DNA of 64,000 bases from Leptidea sinapis (lineage: Eukaryota; Arthropoda; Insecta; Lepidoptera; Pieridae): assembly GCF_905404315.1 (NCBI RefSeq), contig NC_066311.1, positions 3,906,001 through 3,970,000 on the forward strand, written 5' to 3'. The translations under genes were made by a program, and so were the position numbers. Positions 47,822-58,647 of the stretch are shown here, in pieces. The notes beneath the pieces were generated by a model. That model saw only the letters and a list, made by a program, of their open reading frames with translations. It did not search any database and was not told the origin of the DNA. Position 1 is the first letter of the stretch. Each line of letters starts with the position of its first letter.

Positions 47822-47916
47822 AGGTGACGCAGTTAGAAGACCCTCGGTTAGAATGGCTGAGCATACAAGAGGCGATGCTGAGGGATTACCTCCACACGGC
47901 CCAAGAAGCCTTAGAG
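47822..47916 (+). CDS. kibra: Kibra exon 3: end of WW2 and start of the helical region
   Basis: After CAACAG the exon completes Gln80 and encodes residues 81-111: QVTQLEDPRLEWLSIQEAML, then RDYLHTAQEALE. TQLEDPR closes WW2; the second signature tryptophan is replaced by Leu84, as WW2 of KIBRA/WWC proteins is known to lack it. EW..IQE.ML.DYL..AQ..L is the conserved start of the coiled-coil region. Ends in GAG before GTAAGT, phase 0. The rest of the protein (coiled coils, C2 domain, aPKC-binding part) lies beyond the window. Confidence 0.93.
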
Positions 47917-48079
47917 GTAAGTTCACATTGATTTTACCATGAAAACTGTGTTATGCTGTATGACCCATATTGTAGATGAACTTATGAATCCCTTTATTAC
48001 AGCAAATCAAACATACCCACATACAAATTACCTTTATTTCTAATACTATTAAGGCTTTTTATTGAATTCGACCGACAAA

Positions 48080-48165
48080 ATTTCACAAGTAAACATCTCC
48101 TGAGGATGCTTCGTGTAGAGGCGAAACACGTGTTGAATTGATTAAAAACAAAACATAGCGGGATT
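48080..48165 (+). repeat. Repeat family E fragment
   Basis: AAACATCTCCTGAGGATGCT, CGTGTAGAGGCGAAACACGT and GTTGAATTGATT match the family core. Confidence 0.6.
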
Positions 48166-48660
48166 TACGCTCAGTAAAAATTACAATATTTGGACTATAA
48201 AGACTACTTCTATAGCTTTACTATGTTTTGCTTATCTGAATATTATTTTTTAATTTTAATTGAATTGGTCTCCGTTATTGGTGACGTCAATTAGTGATCT
48301 ATGGCAGCGGCCTTTCATAATATTTGCCATATTTGTGGATTTTCTTTGACATGTAGTTCCAGTTTTCGATCCGACGGAAAATTATGCCACAAACTAGAAA
48401 ATTAATGTTTCTAGCAATACGCGTGATTGTTAGATAGTCATATTTAGCGATTTTGAGGGTTCTGTTTGCCGGGTAGACTTACCAATACCAGCGGTCAAAA
48501 AAATGCTTTACCAGTTTTTTTTGGGAAACTTACAGCTATTTTACAATGATAACCTATGAAATACTTAAAATTAATGATGGCTACTTAAAAGTTTCCACGT
48601 ATATTTATAACTATTTGTTCGGATTATTACAATTTAAAACCAACTTAAGGACTTAAGCCA

Positions 48661-48880
48661 AATTGGCTTCGAAGAAGCTGGGTGTCATAAATAGAGCATG
48701 GCAATACTTCAAGCCGGCCCACATTCTAGCGCTCTACAAAGCGCAGGTCGAGCCACATATGGAGTATTGCTGTCTGTCAGGTCTGGCGCACCCCAGTGTC
48801 AACTTGAACCATTTGACCGCGTGCACCGTAGAGCTGCTCGAATTGTCGGGATGGTCATGCAGGCGCCACTAGTACAAGCA
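48661..48880 (+). mobile_element. LINE reverse-transcriptase fragment with frameshift
   Basis: LASKKLGVINRAWQYFKPAH, ILALYKAQVEPHMEYCC, then in another frame LEPFDRVHRRAARIVG. This is a part of jockey-type reverse-transcriptase proteins shortly after the catalytic domain. At least one frameshift separates the halves. Confidence 0.75.
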
Positions 48881-49035
48881 TGCTAAGTAGCTCTTAGGTA
48901 ATCTAAGATTGAAAGTCCCTTTCCCACAACAGTTCGGGAGTACTTCAACTGGCAATTGATTCCACAAAGTGGCTGTTGGGGGAAAAAAGCGGTGGCTTGA
49001 AGTGAAGTACTGTAAACCTTATCGAATACACCAAG

Positions 49036-49224
49036 CAAAGAGGATGTAAATACTACGTAATAAATTGTTAATTGAATTAAATTTACGTGGCATGGCTACG
49101 TTGCAAACAGAGCTGTACTTTAATAATGCTTATATTAACATTCTAGAACCCAATTACTGAACTGATATTGTACTTAGAATCTTTCATATTGAAACCAAAG
49201 GGGATGTAAATACTACGTAATAAA
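49036..49224 (+). repeat. 29-bp direct repeat pair
   Basis: CAAAGRGGATGTAAATACTA..CGTAATAAA occurs at 49036-49064 and 49196-49224 with a single difference. No terminal motifs of a known element are seen between. Confidence 0.6.
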
Positions 49225-49321
49225 CGGCGGGACTGCCTAAGTAAAGGTTGAAATTTAGTTGTGTATGAAACGTGCATTTATTTAACAGAAGTTTGAAATA
49301 GTAATTACAATATGGCGACGT

Positions 49322-49915
49322 AGTATAATCCGGCTAAGTTTGAAAACGAACAGTTGCTTAAAACGTAGTGGGTTGAGGCAATCTTCCGTTTTTTTCAAGA
49401 TTATATCCGTCATCTGTCATTCTATCAATCGCTTTTTTCTTAGAGAAGTTTCGCTAGGCTGTCACCAAGCCTTAAGGCGAAGAGTTAGCAGAAAACACGC
49501 ATACATGGTGTTTTTAGACAAGTTTTGTGGTAAAAGTATAGCATTTCGAGCTATGAACACTACTTAATCCTGTTACACATATCCTTAAGTCTTATTTGTA
49601 GGTTGCTAATCCTTGCTGTTGGTTATAGTTAACACTGCCGAGCCTTTTTGAACTACCACATTTCTTCAAAGTTAAACAAGTTTTTTGGCATGACGTGACG
49701 CATTTTTTTGGTAGTTCTCTCTGAAAAGTTATTCTTATAGCTTGTACTTTTTTTTGTAGGTTTATTTATTCAGATTAGTAGTGAATAAGCGAGGATTGTA
49801 AGCATATAAACTGTTTTCCACGCAGGAATTTTGAAAATATTGGCTTTGTTACATAGATGGCGGGCCGGCAGCCGTGAACTCATATCGCTCAAGGTCGCTG
49901 GAATTTAGTATCGCC
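49322..49915 (-). mobile_element. TTAA-target MITE, extended copy
   Basis: Reverse copy of the 63.1-kb MITE: right boundary AGTATCGCC before TTAA at 49916-49919, with TAACTATAACCAACAGCAA-type blocks inside (reverse). On the left it extends past the end seen at 63.6 kb into sequence shared with 1.54-1.69 kb. Confidence 0.65.
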
Positions 49916-50189
49916 TTAAGGTCTGAACTCTGTCTGTCTGTAGTCTGTAAGACCAAGCTAACAGCGTTTGATAATCCAAGTCCCCGCTATTAAGCTATAT
50001 TACGATTTATCTTAAGGCGCTCTCAATTGGAAATACTGCAAGCATCCACTTATCTTCTATCATCTGTTATCAGTCATCGCATACCGCCCTTATCTCGCCT
50101 CTAAGTATCTCTTAATGCTTTCGAGTACGCATTATAGATAGCGCTCATTTATTTGATATCATCTGCTCCACAGCTATTGTATGATTTGA

Positions 50190-50650
50190 GGTTGAGTACG
50201 GAATTTGTAATAGTAAGATTATATATAACACTAGAAATAAGGGATTGCTTGTAAGTAATTCTTGTAGGCTTCATAAGATTCATAATAGCTTTAAGGGTAA
50301 ATGTATACACTTCTATAATAAAGTCCAAGCCACTGTTCAGGCATTATCTATAAATAAATTTAAATGTTTTATAAAAAAATGGCTCTGTCGTAAATCTTAT
50401 TACTCCACTGCTGAATATCTAAATGATCGGACAGCTTGGGACTGGATTGTGATTATTTTATAGCGATAGAAATGACTGTACAATATTGTACATTTTTTAT
50501 TGAAAAGAGCGCAAAAAAAAATGCTGGGAGAGTTTCTTACGCCGCTTCTTCTCTCTCAGAGCGCCATTTGTGTCCGAAGCGGTAGTAGTATCTAGTGGTT
50601 ATTAGAAATGACATCAAAAATAATTCTAAATGAATCAATTTTGAGAAAAT
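50190..50650 (+). mobile_element. LINE 3' end with C-terminal ORF fragment and 3' UTR
   Basis: Plus-strand frame reads CIHFYNKVQATVQALSINKF, KCFIKKWLCRKSYYSTAEYL, NDRTAWDW and a stop at 50461-50463: the C-terminus of a jockey-clade reverse-transcriptase protein. The 3' UTR has GGGAGAGTTTCTTACGCCGC and CAGAGCGCCATTTGTGTCCG. 5'-truncated. Confidence 0.75.
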
Positions 50651-50689
50651 TAATGCCTTGTATACCATATTATAGACTTAATATTCGGA

Positions 50690-50805
50690 CGACCGAGCTT
50701 TGCATTTTTAAGAATGTACGAAACTTGAACAAAAAAAAAACTAATAGGACATCTGGATTCGAACCAGGGTCTTCTGCTTTCCGGATCACCCAATGTCCAG
50801 TCTTG
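50690..50805 (-). mobile_element. tRNA-like SINE (family G), partial
   Basis: Reverse copy of the tRNA-like part at 21.0 kb: GAATGTACGAAACTTGAACA, GGATTCGAACC (B box, reverse) and GGATCACCCAATGTCC. Confidence 0.6.
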
Positions 50806-50864
50806 TATATAGTGGCGAAATTTACCTTTGTATTCTAATGTTATGTTACTTATGTTATATCGGA

Positions 50865-51168
50865 TCCGGTCTGAGAATCGGCCAATATCTATTTTTCATA
50901 CCCATAAATGATAGAGGTAAATATTTTTTTTTACATTTTTTTTTATTATGATTCAACTTTAAAAAATACATACAAAATCAAATTATCACCCGTCTACACT
51001 CAACCTCTGTTTTTTAATCACCATTTTTATATTATTCTGTTCCGCCCACAGATGCGCAATAAGGTTACAATATGGCAATGGAATGCGATAAATTTTATGT
51101 ACTATTTTTTATTACCCAAAAATTTAATTATTGGATTTTTTTTTCTACGTTTGCTGGGTCAGCTAGTA
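50865..51168 (-). repeat. Repeat family C, copy
   Basis: TCTGAGAATCGGCCAATATC to CGTTTGCTGGGTCAGCTAGT, reverse orientation. Confidence 0.6.
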
Positions 51169-51250
51169 ATTTTATAAATATCATCGCTTACGCTGTTTGC
51201 GCCCCATAATACTCAGATATGGTACAAATCTTTGCCAATTAAGTTCAGGG

Positions 51251-51556
51251 GTTTTTTTTTATGGAATAGGAGGACAAACGAGCGTACGGTTCACCTGGTG
51301 TTAAGTGCTCACCGCCGCCCACATTCTCTTGCAACACCAGAGGAATCAGAAGAGCGTTGCCGGCCTTTAAGGAAGGTGTACGTGCTTTTTTTGAAGGGAC
51401 CCATGTCGTATCGTCCCGGAAACACCGCACAAGGAAGCTCATTCCACAGCTTAGTAGTACGAGGAAGAAAGCTCCTTGAAAACCGCACTGTGGAGGACCG
51501 CCACACATCCAGGTGACAGGCACATTTAAGGTGGAATTCGGCGGCAGGAATCAGGT
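51251..51556 (-). mobile_element. Jockey-like LINE tail, well preserved
   Basis: Minus-strand reading gives IPAAEFHLKCACHLDVWRSS, TVRFSRSFLPRTTKLWNELP and CAVFPGRYDMGPFKKSTYTF before a 3' UTR ending TCCATAAAAAAAA. Compared with the 11.0-kb copy it lacks about 30 bases near TAACTTGTGGCG. Confidence 0.8.
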
Positions 51557-52352
51557 TAAAAGTTTGTTTCGTATCCATCCGCATATTTGTTACGTTTGAA
51601 ATAATCATTAAAACTTCCGCGAATCGAAATGCTCAGTATGAAGCTTGGCACGCGCGCCTCTCAGAAACCCGTTATCAGATATATCTGCATTTCTTGCTTC
51701 TTCTATACGTGATGCCTGATGGGCTCTTAATAGTTATAATTCCCGAGATTATTATGGTTAAAGAACTTTATTCTCATTAAGAACAGAACATATTCACTCA
51801 CATGAGAAAACAATATAAACAGTAGGTATCTTATTCGTAGTACTGCGAGTCTATACAAAATAATGTGGGTAGAAATGAAAAAACCGCGTAAACATTATGA
51901 TCAACACATGCATTAAGAGCTACTAGATACGGCATGGCACATCGGGGTAAGTAAAGTTTGATATTTTTTTTTTGAATGACACTAAATACGTGTGTATGTA
52001 TTTTATGTCATGTAGAAGAGTTGGGATAGCATTTTAAGTAAGATATGTATAGTAAATATATATGTATATTTCCGTAAGTTTTGAATTTATTTTTATTGTT
52101 GCGTATGTTATTAGTATTATAGTATTGTACACATATTAATTAATAATATATGTAGGTTTACATCTGATATAATGGAATATAGGATTAAATGAGATAGTCC
52201 TAGAATTTAACGCGAATGCTGCGCAGTACAAATACCTATGCATAAGCGAGTTGAATTCTGGGACAATTATAATGAGATTTTCCAGTGGGAAATAAATTAA
52301 TATCTAAACAATTTGTTATGTTTTTAAAGTGATAACCCTCACTTCTAGGATT

Positions 52353-52437
52353 AATAAACAAATAAAATTTGAAAAACAAAATTTTATGACCTCCGGCGTT
52401 CCGTGCCGGTGCTCTAAACAACTGAGCTAACCGTTGA
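52353..52437 (-). other. tRNA-like sequence, deleted arm of an inverted pair
   Basis: Reverse copy of the tRNA-like unit that follows, with TAAAATTTTGTTTTTCAAAT tail, anticodon arm CCGGC/GCCGG and A box AGCTCAGTTG. The T-arm and B box are deleted between TTTATGA and CCTCCGG. Confidence 0.6.
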
Positions 52438-52480
52438 GAGTTGAACAAAGCATACAAGATTTTATGACGATACGTCACTC

Positions 52481-52553
52481 GAACGGTTAGCTCAGTTGGT
52501 TAGAGCACCGGCACGGAAAGCCGGAGGTCGTGGGTTCGAGTCCCGCATCGTTC
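52481..52553 (+). tRNA. tRNA-like sequence with complete cloverleaf, probable SINE head
   Basis: 73 bases fold as acceptor GAACGGT/ATCGTTC (7 pairs, one G-U), D arm GCTC/GAGC, anticodon stem CCGGC/GCCGG with 7-base loop ACGGAAA, and T arm GTGGG/CCCGC with loop TTCGAGT. A box TAGCTCAGTTGG and B box GGTTCGAGTCC fit the pol III consensus fully. The loop would put GGA at 34-36, but position 33 is C, and a serine tRNA would need a long variable arm, which is absent. With relatives at 47.07 and 52.36 kb, a dispersed tRNA-like repeat is more likely than a working tRNA gene. Confidence 0.4.
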
Positions 52554-52886
52554 ATAAAATTTTGTTTTTCAAATTTTATTTGTGTAAATTTAATTTCAGC
52601 AACGGGTAGCAAATGCGATGCCCACTGAGAACTTGTCATATTAAAGTGAAACTTTTATTACATCACCTCAATTTTTCATCGCCCATCTATCGCATGTCGC
52701 CCTCAGTACTCCGCGGCCGATTATAGTAGAATTTCTATCATTAATTTCAACTACTGCTTTCAAGTCAATTCAAAGGCGACGAACGTGTAAATTAAAAAAT
52801 ATTTTTTTTTTGCATAACAACTTATGAAAAACATTAAAAATAATCATTTATCTTTGCCCATTTCTGCAAAAAACATATTAAAGCCA

Positions 52887-53029
52887 CTTAGATAAATTAT
52901 ACGTCTAGATAGAGCCTGTAGCAGTAAGGCAAAGTTTTAGTGCGCGTGCGTTGCTGAAAATATAGGGTAACTGTTCTCCGCTATTGGAAGTGCTTACAGC
53001 TAGACATCGAGGCATATTAATTATCTAAG
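52887..53029. mobile_element. MITE family D, short copy
   Basis: Ends CTTAGATAAATTATACGTCT and ATATTAATTATCTAAG (inverted). Internal GTGCGCGTGCGTTGCTGAAA matches the copies at 55.6 and 58.2 kb. Confidence 0.6.
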
Positions 53030-53797
53030 CCATATAATAATGTATCTAAATGTTATAGGAACAAATCGATTTATAAACTTTTAAAGCAAGGCTTATAAGT
53101 TTAAATTTTAGTTAAGGGCAGATTTGTACCGGAACTCTTAATCTGTTTCGGAAACGAAAACCTTTAAGGTTCACGGTTTGTTCCAATGCCATTCGCTCGT
53201 GGAATGTTGTAAGTAAATAACATCTATTGACGTCACTTACTGGTGACCATGGAGACGATATCTCGATGTTTCCTTTTGTCAACTAAACGAAGGCTATTTT
53301 AACGGAAGTTCCGATGTAGGTGATACCGAATTCTTTATATCACCTGTCATAATATTAACGATGTGAAAATACCCGCGTGTCATCGTTTTTGTAGTGATCT
53401 TTAGCATCGTTGTCATTTAAAAGTCGATGAAACGAAAAAGCGCGACAGTAAAAAGAGACAGACACATAAAATCATAAGATTTTAATTAGATAGGAAGTGT
53501 AATAAGTGTAACGTAATAGGAATAAACAGTATTTTGGTACCAGGCGATCATCGTTGAAGAGGAGATTGTCATATGTATGACGCGAGTATACTTTAATATA
53601 TTCTGACGTCATGCGCACGACGTATTACTACATAGACCCAAGGAGAACATAAGCATGGTAGCGGTGATAGTAATGTCTTTCAGAGCGGTTGAAATCATGT
53701 GTCATCCTACAACATGTACCAGGACTTCATATGCAGTTTAGAGGTTCATGCACAATGCAGGTTTCACTTCTGACATGTAAACTTTGTACGCACGCAA

Positions 53798-54088
53798 TTT
53801 TTTATGACAATAAGGGACGAGACGAGGTGGACTTTCAGCTGATAGTTTTTGATACCTGCCCATTATAATGCAGTGCCGCTCAGGATTCTTGAAAAACCCA
53901 AAAATTCTGAGCGGCACTACTATGCGATCGTCACCTTGAGACATAAGATGATAAGTCTCATTTGCCCAGTAATTTCACTAGCTACCGAATATAATAATGC
54001 CTCCACATTATTGCTTCACGACAGAAACAGGCGCCGTTGTAGTACCTACCCATAATCAAGCCGGCATACTGTGCAAAGGACCCTCCAA
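53798..54088 (-). repeat. Retroposon family A, near full copy
   Basis: TTTTATGACAATAAGGGACG to AGCCGGCATACTGTGCAAAG, reverse; one internal deletion near GCTACCGAATATAATAATG. Confidence 0.75.
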
Positions 54089-54699
54089 AAAATCTTTAAA
54101 CTCATATAGAAAATTACCAGTAAAATGACATCCATAACTCTATAAAAATTAAACTAGGACCACAAGCGATTTATTCCTTTAACACGTATTTTATTTAAAA
54201 TTTAAGGTGTTAAGTATCTCTGATCTTAAATAACACATATACCATAAAAAGAAACCTTATTCACTACACTAGTAATAAAAATGAATACAAACGGTATCTT
54301 ATTGACTTCGGATACAAAAGATATTATAAAACCTCTATATTTCCGACCTCCTTTCTCACTCCTGTCAATGTGACATCGGTATGTGACCCGACCTCACGTC
54401 ATGATTGATAAGACGTAAACAAAAACTCAGATTAATCTACCTTCGACCTGTTCAGAATTTAGTGTGACCCCTGGCGTGATGGTGCTGGGTCGACAGATGT
54501 TTCGTTGGTGCAGGCCTTTACTGCCTTTGGCATTGAAATCATGTCTTGAAGCATAACTTTCTCTGCTTTGTCGTTAGTCCAGAGGTCATATTATGACCGT
54601 ATTTTTATTACAATAAACATGCGCGCGACCGCGATAGTATCTGTGTAGAATATGGCATATTGTTTTAATTAATTTAACTTTTTTGTTGGGAAACTGGCT

Positions 54700-54980
54700 A
54701 CTAGAGAGCCGTGTTTTTCCTTTCGGTTATACCGCGAAAACTACTGAACCGATCGGAATAATACTTATACCATGTGATGCAGCGTGTTTCGGAGAAGTTT
54801 TTAGTATATATATGATACCTATAACTTAGTCGGAACATATATTTATTTGATTTAATACCTGTATATTCACAATACAAATTAATCAATCAATGACATTTTA
54901 CTACATATGACAATTCATACAATGAGCGGGCGCGGAGTATTTAATTTATATGGCAAAACGACCTTTGCTGGGTCAGCACG
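54700..54980 (-). repeat. Family C-like repeat, diverged
   Basis: TTCGGTTATACCGCGAAAAC and CTACTGAACCGATCGGAATA at one end and CTTTGCTGGGTCAGCACGTG at the other. A piece resembling the first part (GGAGAGCCGTTTCTTTTCTT) is at 41.86 kb. Confidence 0.5.
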
Positions 54981-55178
54981 TGTTTGTTATATATTTAGTT
55001 GGAAAGCCTGAAAAATTAAACCAAATCCATATATCTTACAATACAACAGTAAAAAAATTAATTCAAATTATAATTGAGTGTAAATTTATTTACTGAATTT
55101 TGCTCTAACTGATCATCCTTTCTTAGGTGACTCAAGCCATGTCATTTGATATCCCATCAGCGCTCCAAAAGAAACTTA

Positions 55179-55425
55179 CCAGTGAGAGGCTCCTTTGCAC
55201 AGAATGCCGGCTAGATTATGGGTACTACAACGGCGCCTGCCGTGAAGCAGTAATGAGTTAGCATTACTGTGTTTCGGTCTTTACAGAGCAATGAGACTTG
55301 ACATCTTATGTCTCAAGGTGAGCGCAATTGTAGTGTCACCCAAAATTTTTGTGTTTTTCAAAAGCATATCAATTATTAGAAGCTGAACGTCCTGCTCGTC
55401 TCGTCCCCTATTGTCATAAAAAAAA
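55179..55425 (+). repeat. Retroposon family A, internally deleted
   Basis: CCAGTGAGAGGCTCCTTTGC start, GCATTACTGTGTTTCGGTCT inside, GCTGAACGTCCTGCTCGTCT and an A run at the end. Confidence 0.75.
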
Positions 55426-55622
55426 GAGACTTTTCAAAAACATTCAAGTAAGCATCCAGTCGTCATGCGGTTTCTTCATGTATTTTCGGAACTGGTTAAT
55501 ACAGATTGTGTGACAACTTTTATACTTACCGAAGGCCAACAAGATTATTCCGTTATGTATAACGCCAATGTATTGATTAATCAAACCAAACAATTTGTAT
55601 TTTGTAACTTGGATTACTTAGT

Positions 55623-55857
55623 TACTTAGATAGTTTATACGCCTAGATAGAGCCTCATTCTGCTAGATAACCAATGAAAGTAGGCCAGGTTTATTACATT
55701 TGTGTGCGTAACAAGCTACGTCTTACGCTCGCGATTTGTATGACACTTTGAGTCAGTGTGCGTGCATTGCTCAAAATAGAGTTTAACACTAAACTCAAAT
55801 TTTTTCTATGTTTTCGCAGCTGTCATAGTTTATCTAGACGTATAAATGATATAAGCT
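55623..55857. mobile_element. MITE family D
   Basis: Inverted ends ACTTAGATAGTTTATACGCC and, reversed, AGCTTATATCATTTATACGT. Internal AGGCCAGGTTTATTACATTT and CTCGCGATTTGTATGACA are shared with 58.2 kb. No ORF. Confidence 0.7.
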
Positions 55858-56736
55858 TAGTTATGTATATTCTGTAACATTAATAAGTAAATAATATTAC
55901 AATATCTCTTGTAGACTGCAACAATGTTGTTTTAAATTTATCGGTTTTTACCGGTTAAAATCGGTATTCTATCTATTATTTCTCTTGGGGTATGTATTCT
56001 TAATGAAGGTAAGCTGTTAGTGTGAGTGCAACTAAGCGTAAAACTGAAATATACTGAAGAATGGCTCGTGTGGAAAAAACCGGTCTGAACCGGTTTCTTC
56101 TACAAAACCTTTTAATGAACGTAAAAGTTTCCTACGTACTTCTACTTTCTCCTGTTCAAATTAATTTACTAAAATTAAAAAGCATAGCTTAGCATTTTAA
56201 AGAAAATAAAAATCTATGAACGCAGTTTAAATTGTTTTTTAAATTAAAATAAAGTCTTATTTCAGTAAAGCGTTACATATACAATATTTAATGTACTTTC
56301 CTTACATGTGGCATAGCGGAGGGACACCCTGTATATATCATAATTAACCATTTGACACCTTTTCACCATGTCTGATGCAACGAACAGTTTTAAATTTTGA
56401 ATAGAAAGGCCTCAGCAAATGTTTCATGTAAAGCTAATTACTTTAATTAAATACGTTGCGTAACCGCATCAATAAACTGGTCACAATATATCATTGCGGA
56501 GAACGGGTGACCGTTAGATATCTTCTTATCTAGTTTACGGCAGCGATGAATCCGTCCGCCATGTTGAATAGTTAGTGTACCCACGATTACTTGTGCCGTG
56601 TGCGATTTAATCATACGATACACTGTTCAAAATCAAAATTTTATTCGATATAATATAAAAAAAAACTTTATTCATGTAGGTCACGGAAATACCACTTATG
56701 AATAGTATTTTCTTCAATTAACGCGAGTGTTACACA

Positions 56737-56969
56737 TTTAAATAAAACACTTTTAAAGGATTAAAACGCGTGTAAATGTAACGGTTTTACATTAGATGTT
56801 TGCGTAAAAGTTACTCAATTCATCTGCAGTCCCCCTGAAAACGAGATCTGGAAAGGTCTTAATGAAACGTCGGGTTAACTAAAATAAAAATGTAACTTTT
56901 ACGCAAACATCTGATGTAAAACCGTTACAATTACACGCGTTTTAATCCTTTAAAAGTGTTTTATTTAAA
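56737..56969. repeat. Inverted repeat with 78-bp arms
   Basis: Arms 56737-56814 and 56892-56969 match inverted at 76 of 78 positions around a 77-base loop (arm begins TTTAAATAAAACACTTTTAA). The two mismatches suggest a recent origin or gene conversion. As part of the kibra pre-mRNA it would form a long hairpin. Confidence 0.9.
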
Positions 56970-57029
56970 CACTTATGAATGTCAAACAAAAAAAAAATTC
57001 TCTAATTGAATCTACCGCTACTACTTAAA

Positions 57030-57165
57030 GGGTTGAGCTAATGAGAAGAAGTAGCAAGAAACTCATTGCCACTCTTTTATATCAAGATAACATTTCCATC
57101 TATTTACAAAATCATTTCGATTACAATGTAATATGTAAAATGATGCAACAAACATACTCAAACGT
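57030..57165 (-). repeat. LINE/SINE 3'-UTR-like fragment
   Basis: GTTGAGCTAATGAGAAGAAG and AAGAAACTCATTGCCACTCT, read in reverse as the GAGTTTCTTGCTACTTCTTC tail; similar to 43.5 kb. Confidence 0.45.
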
Positions 57166-57387
57166 CAAACAGTCAATGCCTTAAAATGCTCAATGTGTTT
57201 GCCAGTACTATCAGAGAATCATTGAGACCAAAATAATTTAAAGAATTAAGAACCTTAACTTGTGTCTCAGGTCATATTTTATACGTCTAGATTGAAATTG
57301 AATGACAGCAATGAATACATAAAAAAAACAGGTTGACAGTTATAGTATTACTATTAGGAAATTATTCCACCGCTAGTATAGAAGGTA

Positions 57388-57769
57388 CAGTAGAACTCCA
57401 ATTATCCGAACTCCGACTATCCGAATCGCCGATTATCCGAATCACTTTCAGAAAAAAAATTGTCCAAAAAAAGTCTAAGTGCGCAGACAGCAGAGTGCGA
57501 AGAGCGCAAAACAGCTTACATTGACGGAGATGTTTGAAAAACAATGATTTTTATTTCTAAACTTGTACATAAGTACATTTTATTTATATTTAAAACATGT
57601 GAAAATATCATGTTTCTTTCATTTAATTCAATAAAAAAATAGTGCAATATCAAAACGTAGCTTTTTTTCTCTCCAATGGTAATTTTTAAAAAAAAAACCG
57701 ATTATCCGAATATTTGATTATCCGAATGGGTCCCGGTCCCCATTAATTCGGATAATTGGAGTTCTACTG
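57388..57769. mobile_element. Tigger/pogo-like MITE
   Basis: 382 bp, CAGTAGAACTCCAATTATCC at the left and its inverse ending CTACTG at the right, TA flanks at 57386 and 57770. ATTATCCGAA words recur inside both ends. The interior has a transposon 3'-UTR look (ATTCAATAAAA) but no ORF. Confidence 0.85.
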
Positions 57770-58190
57770 TAATGGAATTTAAACACATAGTTTTATTCAA
57801 AATAGGATATGAATATTACTTATTGAAAGTCTTCCATTACAAAAAATATGCATCAGACCTGAATAGAGAGAGCACAAAAAAAAAGCTTTTTTCTCTTATA
57901 AATATGGTTTTAATGTAATATTGTACAATAAAACTTTAATAGCCTGAGGGCGGTCGCTTCATTCCCAATCTGTGGTATCATTAAGAAAGTCATTTATGTT
58001 ATAGTAACCTTTATCACACAAACGTTTTTTAATAATTCTTCATCATTTTCTGGGATCTTGTTGTAAAAGCATATAACATCTACCCACATAAGACTTACTA
58101 ACTCGACTTAGCCGAGTAGTAGGCATTATAAGTTTATGTCTGTTCCCAGTGTTAACATTATGGTTATGACAGTTATACATACATACAAAA

Positions 58191-58407
58191 CTTAGATAAT
58201 TTATACGTCTAGACAGAGCCTCTAGATGAAGGACATCCGATGAAAACAGGCCAGGTTTATTACTTCAGTGTGCGTGACAAACTATTTCTTACACTCGCGA
58301 TTTGTATATCAATAATCAATATGTATTAGTGTACGTACATAGTTCAAAATAGAGGTTAGTTCTAAACTCAATTGTTAGAGTCTATCTAGACGCATAAATG
58401 ACCTAAG
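58191..58407. mobile_element. MITE family D
   Basis: CTTAGATAATTTATACGTCT left and, reversed, CTTAGGTCATTTATGCGTCT right; shares AGGCCAGGTTTATTACTTC and ACTCGCGATTTGTAT with 55.6 kb. Confidence 0.75.
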
Positions 58408-58647
58408 TCTAGAAATTAGTTCGATGTAAACTTAAATCGTACAATTTGCCTAACAACGTTTCTTGATCCGGTTAAAAATAGGAAAGTGTACAAAAACAAT
58501 GCTATTTTTAACTCTAATAGCAACAACATAGAGCTTACAATCCCCAGCCGTATCAGATTCTCATACACAATGCAGTGTTCAATGCAAATCAAACTCTATC
58601 CAACGCTAATAAAGTCTGTTATTTGACCTCTGTTCACGTAAAAAGTC

